Notes: generated by a model from the sequence alone, not told the origin. DNA of 64,000 bases from Capnocytophaga sp. oral taxon 338 str. F0234 (GCF_000192225.1 NZ_GL872413.1:919485-983484), one strand, 5' to 3'. Counted from the first letter of the stretch, positions 54,865 to 63,457 are shown. A program made the numbers and translations.

Positions 54865-57438
54865 TCAGAAAGGATAATTTATTCCTATATTAAAAACAAA
54901 GTTAGATAATCTTAGCTTGGTTGTCCAATGTGAATCCACATATTTGGAAGGATTATAGAGCTTCATTCCAAAATCCCCACGAATAACAAAATAACTCATA
55001 TCATAACGAAGCCCAAAACCTGTAGCGAGCCCAAGATCAGATATGTCAGAAAATCTATCTAATTTATAATCTGTATCCTCCTCATTATCAAGAAAGTGCC
55101 ATACGTTTCCTACATCAAGAAATAAGGCTCCTTTTAAGGAATTTGCAATTGTGAAACGATATTCAGCGTTTGTTGTAAATTTGAAGTTAGCTTCATTAAA
55201 TTCCAAAGGAGAACCAGAAGAGCCAGGACCTAAAGCATAAGCTCGCCAGCCTCTGTTATCATTAGATCCTCCTGCAAAATAACTCCTTGAGAAAGGAATG
55301 CTATTTGCATTTCCATAAGGCTTAGCAAAGCCAATAAAAGTACGAAATGCAAATACCTCTCCACCATTCTTTCGAATAGATAGTGGTATGTGCTTGATAT
55401 ATTCTAATTCAGCTTTTGCATATTGTGCATAGGTAACATCAAGAAATTTACGTTGTCCTTGTTCATCTGTTGGCAACTTACGTATAATATTGAATAATTG
55501 AGGAATATTTCCTGCAGTTTCCACTTTTACACGAAATTGTTCATAGTCAGACTCATAATAATTCATTGTACTATTGGACATATAAGTAAAACTTGAAGCT
55601 AAAATGAGATCATTCTTTGTTAAACGATTATATCGTTGGTATATATTGGCAAAATCTAAATTATCTTGAGGATTACCATACCAATTTCCCTGTTGAACTA
55701 CATAATCAATATAATTATAAGCTCCTACTTGATCATCTAGATTTCCATTATTATCTAGAAATTGTGCTGGGGCATTATTTTTTTTAGCAAGTTTGTTTAA
55801 AGTTTCATAAGAAGTTCGGTAAATACGAAAGTAATTATGAGGGTTCTTATTTCGCACAAACTCTACATCTAAGAGCTCTAATATATTACGATTTACGGTA
55901 TTAGGACTCCATGTATAACGTAATACTCCAGTAGTCTTTTGCTTATCTAGTCCAATATTCTGTTGAGTACTGGTGGAAAATTGTAAAATTGTTTGTGGTG
56001 TTTTTGAATAAGGAATAAGAGATTCCACTTTTCCGAAGAACCATATACGAGGAATGGTCAGTCGCAATCCTCCTCCGTATTCAAATACATTAAAGAAGGC
56101 TGAAGAGCCATCTAAAAACTCTTGTGCTCCCATCGTAATGCGTGGAGTAATTTCTAGTGTTTCTGCACCTCTGAAAACATTCCTTGCAATAAAAGAGGTG
56201 CTAAATCCTATTCCAAATTCTTGAATAGAGGATCGAGAAAGTTCTGTACTAGCCTCAATAGAGAAACGAGAAAGAGGTTCTAAAAAGATATCCGCTATCA
56301 AAGTTCTTTCTAAAGAATCTTTGGCTACGTAATGGTATTGTATATTTGGATATTTAAAAGAACGTAAGTTATTGATTTGTCGATATGCATTATTTCTATC
56401 AATATCTCTATAGAGACTGTTGGAGCGTAAAGCTATTGCATCATAGAGAGTCTGTTTGCGATAACGTAATTTATTGCGATAATAATAAGTAATACCTTTG
56501 TATTCTACTGAGTCATAAGTGGTGGTTTGCAAAGAAGAATCATAATCAGTATAAATATATACTTTCTTAATATGATGTGCTTTGTAAGGTTTTTCAGTAG
56601 GGGGGTCAGTAGAGCGATCTGTATAATTGGCTATAGTGGTGGTTACATTAATAAGAGAGTCTCTGTTATAAGTAACGGTATCTCTAGCAATGGTAAAATC
56701 TATAGCACTTTGTTGGAAATTATAAAAGCCATTATTTCGTAATATATTGGTAATGCGAGTGCGTTCATTAGTGAATTTCTCTAATGAATAATGTTCTCCT
56801 TTCTTTATTAATCGTTCTCCGAGATACTTTCTGTAAAGAGAATCTACCTCTGGAGAAAGAATATGTTCACTTAGGGAATCAATATAAAATCGCATTCCTT
56901 TGTCAATCGTATATATTACAGAGGTCTGTTTTTCTTTTTCTAAAGGAAGAATATCATAATGGCTTTGGCTGTTGTAATAACCTATACTATTATAGTAAGC
57001 TTTAAGAGTTTGTGATGATTTTCTTGTAAGAGCAGTGTCCAATATTACAGGGGCTTGTCCCATTCGCTGGAGCATCCTATCTTTTCCTGAGACGAGAAAG
57101 GACTTACCTAAGCGTTGTGTTTGTTTTTTAGAAAGAAAACTATCTAAAAAACGATGCCAGCGAGGATGTTTTTTTAACCATTTTTGATAATTTTCCTCAG
57201 CATGGTCATCTGCTAAGTTATAGATAAGTAATCCTAATGGAATTCCCAAAATACGGGAATTAGGTTCCTGTCGAAGATAACTATATACATGATGTATTTT
57301 TGGTTTCTTATTATTTATACTGATATCATTTTTACGCAAAAGAAAAGAACCCTCAGGAACTTTTTTTGTAGAATTACATCCTGAAAGAGATACAAAGATT
57401 AATAACAACAGTATTTTTATAATGAAATTGCACTTCAT
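54865..57438 (-). CDS. tamL: TamL, lipoprotein-type TamA/Omp85 outer-membrane protein
   Basis: 857 residues. Unlike proteobacterial TamA it starts with a lipobox (VSLSGC, Cys about 21) followed by STKKVPEGSFLLRKNDI, a hallmark of Bacteroidetes TamL. POTRA-like domains occupy about 30-390, and the C-terminal half is a 16-stranded Omp85 barrel with the RGF-like motif (SNDNRGWRAYALGPG) and final Phe (NFVFNIGINYPF). It works in placing beta-barrel or lipid components in the outer membrane, usually with TamB, whose gene is not in the window. Confidence 0.88.
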   Translation of the reverse strand: MKCNFIIKILLLLIFVSLSGCNSTKKVPEGSFLLRKNDISINNKKPKIHHVYSYLRQEPNSRILGIPLGLLIYNLADDHAEENYQKWLKKHPRWHRFLDSFLSKKQTQRLGKSFLVSGKDRMLQRMGQAPVILDTALTRKSSQTLKAYYNSIGYYNSQSHYDILPLEKEKQTSVIYTIDKGMRFYIDSLSEHILSPEVDSLYRKYLGERLIKKGEHYSLEKFTNERTRITNILRNNGFYNFQQSAIDFTIARDTVTYNRDSLINVTTTIANYTDRSTDPPTEKPYKAHHIKKVYIYTDYDSSLQTTTYDSVEYKGITYYYRNKLRYRKQTLYDAIALRSNSLYRDIDRNNAYRQINNLRSFKYPNIQYHYVAKDSLERTLIADIFLEPLSRFSIEASTELSRSSIQEFGIGFSTSFIARNVFRGAETLEITPRITMGAQEFLDGSSAFFNVFEYGGGLRLTIPRIWFFGKVESLIPYSKTPQTILQFSTSTQQNIGLDKQKTTGVLRYTWSPNTVNRNILELLDVEFVRNKNPHNYFRIYRTSYETLNKLAKKNNAPAQFLDNNGNLDDQVGAYNYIDYVVQQGNWYGNPQDNLDFANIYQRYNRLTKNDLILASSFTYMSNSTMNYYESDYEQFRVKVETAGNIPQLFNIIRKLPTDEQGQRKFLDVTYAQYAKAELEYIKHIPLSIRKNGGEVFAFRTFIGFAKPYGNANSIPFSRSYFAGGSNDNRGWRAYALGPGSSGSPLEFNEANFKFTTNAEYRFTIANSLKGALFLDVGNVWHFLDNEEDTDYKLDRFSDISDLGLATGFGLRYDMSYFVIRGDFGMKLYNPSKYVDSHWTTKLRLSNFVFNIGINYPF

Positions 57439-57461
57439 TGGGCACCCTCAAAAATTCGGCT

Positions 57462-57491
57462 CAAAATTACAAATTTTAAACGGTATCTCAA
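57462..57491 (-). promoter_or_regulatory. Bacteroidetes promoter of tamL
   Basis: On the minus strand TTG (57491-57489), exactly 19 bp, then TAATTTTG (57469-57462), 23 nt before the ATG. Confidence 0.72.
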
Positions 57492-57648
57492 TAATAAAAA
57501 AGCGTTAATTCATTGGACTAATATTAATCCTAATTATAAATTTTGAAAAAGGGATTTCTAAAGACTATTTCTTTAAGTTTAAATTTCTTGATTATATGTA
57601 AGTTATTGTTTTATAATATAATATATACTTCTTTAGTTATCTAAGACA

Positions 57649-57987
57649 TTATTTGTTTTCTTTATAAATAGTCGCTATAAAAACATCGCAACTGTTCATT
57701 TCCTCTTTTACAAACTCCTCTGCTAATCTATTATTATCTTTTATGGAAGAGTTGGAATTACTTTTAGGATCAAAGCAGCTGTCCCAAATACAATCAATTC
57801 GAGCTTCAAAACCAGGGCTATGCCAAATGCCTCCTTCTATTCTCCAAACATACATTTCTCTACGAGTACATTCTTTACAAACATCAATAGCAGCTAAAGA
57901 TGACAGTTTCATAATACTATTTCCATCTAACTCAAAAAACAGTATAAAACTCTCATATCGCTTATTTCTATCAACTTTTGTATTCAT
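57649..57987 (-). CDS. Orphan immunity-like protein, about 112 residues
   Basis: I do not recognise the family. Starts MNTKVDRNKRYESFILFFELDGNS from the ATG at 57987; the frame runs 7 codons further. Contains several Cys (IDVCKECTRREMYVW) and a Trp-rich middle, without a signal peptide. Small size, acidic surface and its place at the far end of an Rhs cassette row suggest an immunity protein left without its toxin. Codon use is A/T-rich, as in the whole array. Confidence 0.5.
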   Translation of the reverse strand: MNTKVDRNKRYESFILFFELDGNSIMKLSSLAAIDVCKECTRREMYVWRIEGGIWHSPGFEARIDCIWDSCFDPKSNSNSSIKDNNRLAEEFVKEEMNSCDVFIATIYKENK

Positions 57988-58198
57988 ATCTAAGATTTCT
58001 AAAACCAATTTATTCTGCTGTCAGCAATCCAATTTGTATTATTTTTATCACTAATTTGTACAACTTCATTTGTTCTGTCATTTACCACAAATATAAGTTG
58101 TATCATTTTCAAAGATTAAATTAGGATTATTTTTTTATCCATTGTTCAATACGCTCGTCCATAGTTTATTTCCTTCATTTAAAATTTAATTTTCTTGC

Positions 58199-58363
58199 TC
58201 ATAGGTGGATATCAAATAATCTTTCTTTTAACTCATAAAAAGTATTATGATATTCAAGTGTATAAGCTGTTTCCGATTTTCTTTCAAATACTATATGCTC
58301 GTATTGGTTTATTAACTCCTAACACTTTTTTACAAATACCTTACGAAATGTTTTAATGTCCAT
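58199..58363 (-). pseudogene. Short decayed gene with an internal stop
   Basis: From the ATG at 58363 the frame reads MDIKTFRKVFVKKC, a TAG, then ELINQYEHIVFERKSETAYTLEYHNTFYELKE and a final stop. The text after the TAG still looks protein-like, so this is probably an inactivated immunity or accessory gene. The remainder of the 58009-58405 gap holds only further scraps without a frame. Confidence 0.45.
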
Positions 58364-58405
58364 CTATTTGTTTTTTTTAATCCTCCTGTCCCATTTTTCT
58401 AAAGA

Positions 58406-59062
58406 TTATTGAATAATTTCTAAACCATGTAAATATGCAAATTTGATTAAACTTGCACCGTAAAAGTCCTCAAAATGTAAATCGATGCTTTCTTTTGGAA
58501 TTTCTTTTAATGAGTTATAAAACGAAATATATTTTTTCTTTAACTTATCTTCTTTGATAACTTTATTAAAATATCTTTCAGCCGGCTCTTTACCGCCAAA
58601 ATAGTAGATATAGTAGAGCAAAGCATATCCTTTTAATGAGCCGTTTAAAATTCTTTCGATATTTTTATTTGTATCTTCAAAGTCTGCAAATAAAGGTATA
58701 ATGTGTTTATGTAATAATCCCGTAATTTGCGTTACGGTATCTTTATAGTTTGCTCCAGCCAACTGCCACCAAGCACCTGCTTTTCTTCCGGCTAAAGAAC
58801 TAAGCTCTCCGCCGTAAATAATTCCCTCACTGGTTATGCCCACTTTTTTCATAGCCTTTGAATAAATGTTGATATGCGGGATAAACTCAACATTAGATTC
58901 ACAGTTATATCTATTGGCTTGAAAATATATTTCAAAGATAATGTCTTTGTTATTTGCAATTTTTCGTAAAGTCTTTCCTTTACCTAACACTTTAAAGTCA
59001 GGGAAATTGCGTGCTATTTCTTGCCATGCTTTTTCGCAAAGTTCTCTTGGTTTTTCAGTCAT
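58406..59062 (-). CDS. DUF4304-like immunity protein, 218 residues
   Basis: No signal peptide. The first half (ARNFPDFKVLGKGKTLRKIANNKDIIFEIYFQ) has the layout of DUF4304-type proteins, and the second half is helical. It is clearly related to the partial gene at 63581-64000: both share GII(Y/V)-x-G-x-x-L, a Trp-x-LA-x-x-x-Y segment, LF-x-x-F, FGGKE-AE and a terminal FxGAxx-KxAYLxGL. Such paralogues in Rhs arrays are normally immunity proteins against related toxin tips. It starts 6 nt downstream of the next gene on the minus strand. Confidence 0.65.
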   Translation of the reverse strand: MTEKPRELCEKAWQEIARNFPDFKVLGKGKTLRKIANNKDIIFEIYFQANRYNCESNVEFIPHINIYSKAMKKVGITSEGIIYGGELSSLAGRKAGAWWQLAGANYKDTVTQITGLLHKHIIPLFADFEDTNKNIERILNGSLKGYALLYYIYYFGGKEPAERYFNKVIKEDKLKKKYISFYNSLKEIPKESIDLHFEDFYGASLIKFAYLHGLEIIQ

Positions 59063-59068
59063 AAAGAT

Positions 59069-59446
59069 TTATTCGGCAGCGCAAAGCTCATCCAGCTTTG
59101 CGATCAATATTTTATCCATCCATTTACAGATAATGGTATAAGCAGTATCTATTTTTTCTTCATTCGCTATATCAAGATACACTCCCTTGTTCCATAATGA
59201 ATGATATAAAACTTGGCTATCGGCATCGGGGCTTGGATCATAGGGACGACGATTGATAATGTAACATACATCTACATCAATTTTTTCATTTGTATTCCCA
59301 CTAAATGAAAAAAAGGCAATCATATAAGTGAAATTTTTGCTGTGCATTGTCAATGTTCTGTCAGACTTTTTATATTTAAAACCTAAATCCCTATATTTTT
59401 CTTCCAGTTTATAGCCAAGTATTTGTACCGCCTCTTTAAATTTCAT
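59069..59446 (-). CDS. Hypothetical protein with DUF4304-like first half, 125 residues
   Basis: Starts MKFKEAVQILGYKLEEKYRDLGFKYKKSDRTL. The strand pattern KSDRTLTMHSKNFTYMIAFFSFSG / IDVDVCYIINRR resembles the first half of the 218-residue protein downstream, so both may share a fold. Ends 6 nt before that gene, likely cotranscribed. Probable immunity protein; function not shown. Confidence 0.55.
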   Translation of the reverse strand: MKFKEAVQILGYKLEEKYRDLGFKYKKSDRTLTMHSKNFTYMIAFFSFSGNTNEKIDVDVCYIINRRPYDPSPDADSQVLYHSLWNKGVYLDIANEEKIDTAYTIICKWMDKILIAKLDELCAAE

Positions 59447-59549
59447 AAAAATTTTCCTTAATCTTTCTCTGATACATTAAACTATTTCTCCAACATAATT
59501 TGTAATAATATAGTTGTGTTAAATAACTTTTAATAAATATTTAATTCAA

Positions 59550-59807
59550 TCACTTTTCTATATATTCAGAAGGATAAACAATATGTTCATTCCTATCAAA
59601 AACAACAAATTCTATATTTGGCTGTCGATTATTTATTATAAAATCTATAGCTTCTTTTCTATTACTAAAAATAGAAAAGACAATCTGATTATTATTTTTC
59701 ATATATGATGTATACTTTTCATCTAATATATGCCCTGTCATTGCATCTACTCTAAGAATAGCAACTTCCTCGTTTTTTAGAGTAGGAAATTTTAATATGT
59801 CTTCCAT
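59550..59807 (-). CDS. Hypothetical small protein, 85 residues
   Basis: MEDILKFPTLKNEEVAILRVDAMTG start, alpha/beta pattern, no known motif. Its ATG overlaps the end of an Rhs-core scrap, exactly where an immunity gene would follow a toxin, so it is probably an orphan immunity gene. Confidence 0.5.
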   Translation of the reverse strand: MEDILKFPTLKNEEVAILRVDAMTGHILDEKYTSYMKNNNQIVFSIFSNRKEAIDFIINNRQPNIEFVVFDRNEHIVYPSEYIEK

Positions 59808-59906
59808 CCCGCAAAATCTTTTTCGCCTTCTTCTTTACGGACTCTTCCGTAAATATCTAACGTCCGCTCCCAAACTTTATTGCATTGCTCGTCGGTAGCA
59901 AAAATA
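59792..59906 (-). pseudogene. Rhs core scrap 1
   Basis: The minus strand reads NKVWERTLDIYGRVRKEEGEKDF, the conserved strand near the end of Rhs cores (usually W-x-x-x-YDIYG-x-x-R), and then runs out of frame. No barrel-closing SQDPIGL segment follows, so it is a truncated relic between two immunity-like genes. Confidence 0.7.
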
Positions 59907-59950
59907 GTTAGGAAATCTTAAATATCTTTTTAAAACATCATTATATAATA

Positions 59951-60361
59951 TTACAATGCACTATCTCTTAATTTTAAAATCCTCATTGCCTCTTTAGATA
60001 TTTCATCATCCTTATCATTTACCATTTTTTTTAATAAATCAATTGGGATTCTCTTATTTCTAACAACAGCCATTCGGATTGAAAAGTCAGGGTCATTCAT
60101 CAAAATCTCAAAAATATATCTATCATTTTTATTTTTCATTGCAACAGTAAATCGAACATCCGAATTTTTATCTTTACAAAGCAATTTTAATACATCAATG
60201 GGTATATATTTATTATGAACGAGCCACGCTTTCCTTTCAGGATAGTTATGTATTATCTCAGAGATTACTTCGGAAGATAATTGCTCTATTTTGGTTCTAT
60301 TATTATCTTCCAAATCATCACTGTCTGCTAATTTTATATATTCTTTTATATTGTCAATCAT
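59951..60361 (-). CDS. HEAT/LRV-repeat-like immunity protein, about 136 residues
   Basis: Two or three repeats of the type IPIDVLKLLCKDKNSDVRFTVAMK / IPIDLLKKMVNDKDDEISKEAMR, as in leucine-rich variant (LRV) or HEAT repeats. No signal peptide. Start taken at MIDNIKEY (60361); one in-frame Met lies 5 codons upstream. Follows Rhs scrap 2 directly. Repeat proteins of this sort are frequent orphan immunity genes in polymorphic toxin loci. Confidence 0.55.
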   Translation of the reverse strand: MIDNIKEYIKLADSDDLEDNNRTKIEQLSSEVISEIIHNYPERKAWLVHNKYIPIDVLKLLCKDKNSDVRFTVAMKNKNDRYIFEILMNDPDFSIRMAVVRNKRIPIDLLKKMVNDKDDEISKEAMRILKLRDSAL

Positions 60362-60369
60362 ATAATTAT

Positions 60370-60600
60370 CCTCCACAAACTCTTTTTTCTTTTGTCGTAA
60401 ATGTCATAAGTCGGCAATCCAAACAAGTTCGCCGTTATCATCTATCGAACGTATAGGTCTACCTATATGGTCGGTTATTATGCTGTACGATTTACCGTTT
60501 GCAAGCTTCGCCGTCGGGGTAAATCCTTCAAATATCCACGTCGTTATTTCATTTCCTCGTTTTCCCTCCCTTTTTATTTCGTGCAAAGGTACGTTACCTA
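60370..60600 (-). pseudogene. Rhs core scrap 2, frameshifted
   Basis: The minus strand encodes HEIKREGKRGNEITTWIFEG, then FTPTAKLANGKSYSIITDHIGRPI and DDNGELVWIADL, after which one extra base shifts DYDIYDKR into another frame. This is a classic piece of Rhs core (DHxGRP, W-x-ADYDIYG). It has lost both ends and lies between the DUF416-like gene and the LRV-like gene. Confidence 0.8.
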
Positions 60601-61151
60601 TTTATGAAATTAACTATATGATTATTTTTATTGAAAGCTCTTATAGTTTCCAATCTTTCACTTGAACATATCTTTTCCAATAATGTTTTTTGCATTTCAA
60701 TTTCTTTAGCAATAATTGAATTATAATTTTCTTCCACTTCATAGCAAATATAAAAACATTGGAAAGGCATATCGCTACAATAGTTGATACTATTAATATC
60801 TTTATTTATCATATAATCAAAACCATAGGCGACACATAAAGAGGGCTTTTGAGCCAAGTCAGATATAGTAGTAGCTATTTCTTCCATATCGGGAGTTAGT
60901 CTGAAAACACAATTATCTATTATTTGTTGAATAATTAAAGGGTCTATTTTTGCTCCAGTACTAACATAATTAAATCCTCTGGACAAAATATTTTCTAATT
61001 CTTTATAATGGCCAAAATCATATATGTCTGTATGATTATTACATAAGTCATAATATAAAGGCATCATTCGTTCAGCCATTGAGAAAGCAAAAAGCTCTCT
61101 CTCTTTATCATTTAAAGATTCTATTCTTTGATATATTATTACATTATCCAT
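60594..61151 (-). CDS. Probable immunity protein, DUF416-like
   Basis: 185 residues, all-helical, no signal peptide. RELFAFSMAERMMPLYYDL corresponds to the YjaG/DUF416 segment F-x-x-x-x-CERMYPNY; identity by eye is modest. It starts 9 nt after the stop of the deaminase toxin gene, the standard place and strand for the cognate immunity gene. Confidence 0.65.
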   Translation of the reverse strand: MDNVIIYQRIESLNDKERELFAFSMAERMMPLYYDLCNNHTDIYDFGHYKELENILSRGFNYVSTGAKIDPLIIQQIIDNCVFRLTPDMEEIATTISDLAQKPSLCVAYGFDYMINKDINSINYCSDMPFQCFYICYEVEENYNSIIAKEIEMQKTLLEKICSSERLETIRAFNKNNHIVNFINR

Positions 61152-61160
61152 CTTTGCAAT

Positions 61161-61763
61161 CTATTTTCCTTTTTTACTTTTTTTGCCTGTTGTTTCTGTC
61201 TCAAATTTTATATTCTTTTCTTCCATTAAAGTTTGGCAATCTATACATATTTTAGAACTGGCTTCAATTGCTATTATTCCATTGTTAGACCTCGCTAATG
61301 CTTCTTCTGCGTGAACATTTTCTAATCTACTATGCACAACTGTAATATTATTATCCTCAGCCCATTTCACAATTTTACTATCAACTTTTGGGGTGCTTGA
61401 AGAAACAAATAATGTACCATATTCATTTACACCAACAGCTGTAACTCTTCTTTTTTGAGCAAATTTATCCAAATTACTGTGAGCTTCTTTTGCTAAATCT
61501 TGTAATTCATTTAGCCCAAATACATCAACCCAACTATTTGTATCGTGAACATAAGCGTACAACGTAGGATTATTCCCTGCCAACCCTATCGGGTCTTGGC
61601 TTATGTAACAGCCTGTCTCTGAATTATACCATCTGTACCTATTATAATATAATTTTTCTATTATAAGTTCTTCTTGATACCCTCTGGACTTCAATTCTAC
61701 CCCTCCAAACCTCAATTTTACTCCTCCGGACTTCAATTTTACTCCTCCAGACCTCAAATGCAC
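61161..61763 (-). CDS. Rhs C-terminal tip with zinc deaminase toxin domain
   Basis: 200 residues. The N terminus (residues 2-30) is translated from the 21-nt array as 7-residue repeats (LRSGGVK, LKSGGVK). Residues about 38-86 are the end of an Rhs core: YYNRYRWYNSETGCYISQDPIGL, AYVHDTNSWVDVFGLN. The rest is a toxin domain with deaminase zinc motifs VHAEEAL (H-A-E) and KICIDC (C-x2-C), separated by about 20 residues. Such domains deaminate cytosine or adenine in DNA, RNA or nucleotides of rival cells. The long Rhs barrel and export signals are missing, so this is an orphan tip. It could be expressed only if an upstream rhs gene recombines in front of it, or it may use the ATG at 61763 inside the array. 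Confidence 0.78.
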   Translation of the reverse strand: MHLRSGGVKLKSGGVKLRFGGVELKSRGYQEELIIEKLYYNRYRWYNSETGCYISQDPIGLAGNNPTLYAYVHDTNSWVDVFGLNELQDLAKEAHSNLDKFAQKRRVTAVGVNEYGTLFVSSSTPKVDSKIVKWAEDNNITVVHSRLENVHAEEALARSNNGIIAIEASSKICIDCQTLMEEKNIKFETETTGKKSKKGK

Positions 61764-61951
61764 CGCAACGGAGCATTACAAGACCGCAACGGAGCATTAC
61801 AGGACTGCAACGGAGGGCTTCTGAAGTGGTAATTTGGTGTAAAATTATCCTATGGAGGACTAAAAAACACCTACGGAGGACTAAAAAAGAGGTTTGTACT
61901 ACTAAAAAACTCCATCAGAGTTGTTTTATAGCGGTTCCGATGGAGAGTAAG
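61679..61951. repeat. Array of 13 windows with exact 21-nt period
   Basis: From 61679 the DNA can be cut into 13 consecutive 21-nt units with no gap. Ten are visibly related, with positions 4-10 of each unit following C(T/A)(C/A)(C/T)GGA. Three sub-families are seen on the plus strand: CTCCGGACTTCAATTTTA-like (units 1-4), CAACGGAGCATTACA-like (units 5-7), and CTACGGAGGACTAAAAAA-like (units 9-11). Units 8, 12 and 13 are weak. It fills most of the gap upstream of the toxin tip and enters its coding frame. Confidence 0.8.
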
Positions 61952-61959
61952 AAAGAAAA

Positions 61960-62157
61960 TACATACTTTACGTACGAATAATCGGTGGGGTTGCCTGATA
62001 ATTGTCGTTATTGTGCATTAGCTTAGCATTGTATCCCCCTATGTTTAGCCTTTCTAAAACTGCGGTAGTGGTCGGAGATTATCGAATAATGTTTATTGCC
62101 TTGTGTTTTAGCGACAGAAACAAATTTTGGAAAACCTACGTCGTTATTTCACTTTAA
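61960..62157 (-). pseudogene. Rhs core scrap 3, frameshifted
   Basis: The minus strand reads EITT, a stop in place of the Trp of EITTW, then in a shifted frame FPKFVSVAKTQGNKHYSIISDHY, which lines up with FTPTAKLANGKSYSIITDH of scrap 2. Same Rhs core region, independently decayed, right after the next immunity-like gene. Confidence 0.7.
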
Positions 62158-62490
62158 TTATATACTATTTTTTAATTTATTAAAATACTTTTCCAACATT
62201 TTTACATTGTTTTTTCTATCAATTTTACCATCCGTTTTATCCGTATAAACAAACCATTTTTCTGCTAAATCATCAAATAGTTGTTTTCCTAAGTCTGTTA
62301 AATCGCTTTCCTTGATGATTGTATCAATATTCAAATCACCTTGTTCATCGAAGGGATTTTTCTGTAAGAGCTCTTTTTCACAAGAAAAACGGAGTAAATG
62401 AAAACATATAGTAAACATTGCTATCTTATCATCTTTCATTGGATAAGCATTAATCATACTGCTAACATTTAATAATACTGTATCTTTCAT
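62158..62490 (-). CDS. Hypothetical protein, 110 residues, probable orphan immunity
   Basis: Starts MKDTVLLNVSSMINAYPMKDDKIAMF at the ATG 62490; the open frame continues upstream without a better start. All-helical, acidic, no membrane segment. Family unknown. Sits between Rhs scrap 3 and another immunity-like gene, all on the minus strand. Confidence 0.5.
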   Translation of the reverse strand: MKDTVLLNVSSMINAYPMKDDKIAMFTICFHLLRFSCEKELLQKNPFDEQGDLNIDTIIKESDLTDLGKQLFDDLAEKWFVYTDKTDGKIDRKNNVKMLEKYFNKLKNSI

Positions 62491-62539
62491 ATTTTTATAA
62501 TTTGTGTTGGAACAAAAGATATGATATATTATGCTGTTA

Positions 62540-62989
62540 CTAACTTTTTGTGTAAAAGGATAATATATCACCATAGTTATGGGTGTTACTGATGCATTCT
62601 ATAACTATATTTTTATTAGGGAATTTATGTTTAAAATAAATACTCCAAGAAAATTGTAAGAACTCAGCTATGTTTTTAAATAATTTATCATCTGTAATAT
62701 CAGTACAATGAGCAAATAAATCATATAAATATAATTTATTTATCTCAAATTCTATTTCACTACTATTGTTATATTTCTTTTTGAGATTCTCATAGAGAAA
62801 ATAATCATAATTATCCTTTAATAAAATACAGTTCTCAATTTCTATAATCTCAGGAAATAGCAATTTACCTATAATCAAAATGTCATCAGGATGAATATTA
62901 AAACTTATATATTGATATATGTCAATATTATCTTTCTGAGACCATCTGTTTTTCCATTCTATATACTTACCTATCTCTTCTAAATTCAT
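62540..62989 (-). CDS. Hypothetical protein, 149 residues, probable immunity
   Basis: Starts MNLEEIGKYIEWKNRWSQ; rich in Tyr, Ile and Asn, no signal peptide. Family unknown. Its start overlaps the end of a 38-codon frame at 62967-63083, which looks like a toxin tail, the geometry of a toxin-immunity pair. Confidence 0.5.
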   Translation of the reverse strand: MNLEEIGKYIEWKNRWSQKDNIDIYQYISFNIHPDDILIIGKLLFPEIIEIENCILLKDNYDYFLYENLKKKYNNSSEIEFEINKLYLYDLFAHCTDITDDKLFKNIAEFLQFSWSIYFKHKFPNKNIVIECISNTHNYGDILSFYTKS

Positions 62990-63083
62990 ATATTAAATAT
63001 TTCGGGGGATTTCTTCCTTTATCAATTTCTAAACGCTTAGTTCTATTGTTTATAATTAAAGTTGGAGTACCTTCTTCATTTAT
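62967..63083 (-). pseudogene. Possible toxin C-terminal remnant, 38 codons
   Basis: Between stops the minus strand reads INEEGTPTLIINNRTKRLEI then DKGRNPPKYLIYEFRRDR and a stop that overlaps the immunity-like gene downstream. The basic end and the overlap suggest the tail of a deleted polymorphic toxin. A chance frame is possible. Confidence 0.3.
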
Positions 63084-63097
63084 TTATACGTTTAAAA

Positions 63098-63457
63098 TTA
63101 ATCATCATTAAACCGCCCACATTCAAGAACAACATCTTTAATTTCATTTGATTCAATAAGAAAATCTAATTGTTCTAAAGAAATATCTAAAGGAAATTTT
63201 CTATTGCTTTTAATATAATTCTGCAATAAACTTACTATAATATCAAATTGAGTTAGAGACATAAAAACAATAATAGTACTATCTTTTATAACTATTTTTG
63301 ATTCTTCGGACTGTACAATTTGCAAACTTGTTCCATTACGAGAGATAAAGCTACTATTTTTTGATGTAAATAATTTGTAAAAAGCCTCTATATCTTCTTC
63401 ATTTATGGATATGATTAAAACATCTTTGTAAGTATTTATTGTTATTATATCTTTCAT
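63098..63457 (-). CDS. Hypothetical protein, 119 residues, probable immunity
   Basis: Starts MKDIITINTYKDVLIISINEEDIEAFYKLF; alternating strands and helices, acidic, soluble. Family unknown. Same strand and A/T-rich codon use as the rest of the toxin array. Confidence 0.5.
   Translation of the reverse strand: MKDIITINTYKDVLIISINEEDIEAFYKLFTSKNSSFISRNGTSLQIVQSEESKIVIKDSTIIVFMSLTQFDIIVSLLQNYIKSNRKFPLDISLEQLDFLIESNEIKDVVLECGRFNDD

Noticed and set aside
57439-57648. Gene between tamL and the first immunity-like gene
   Set aside because: Only the tamL promoter and A/T-rich sequence are seen, with no frame of useful length.
61679-61951. CRISPR array
   Set aside because: There is no constant repeat separated by unique spacers, the period (21 nt) is too short, and no cas gene lies in the window.
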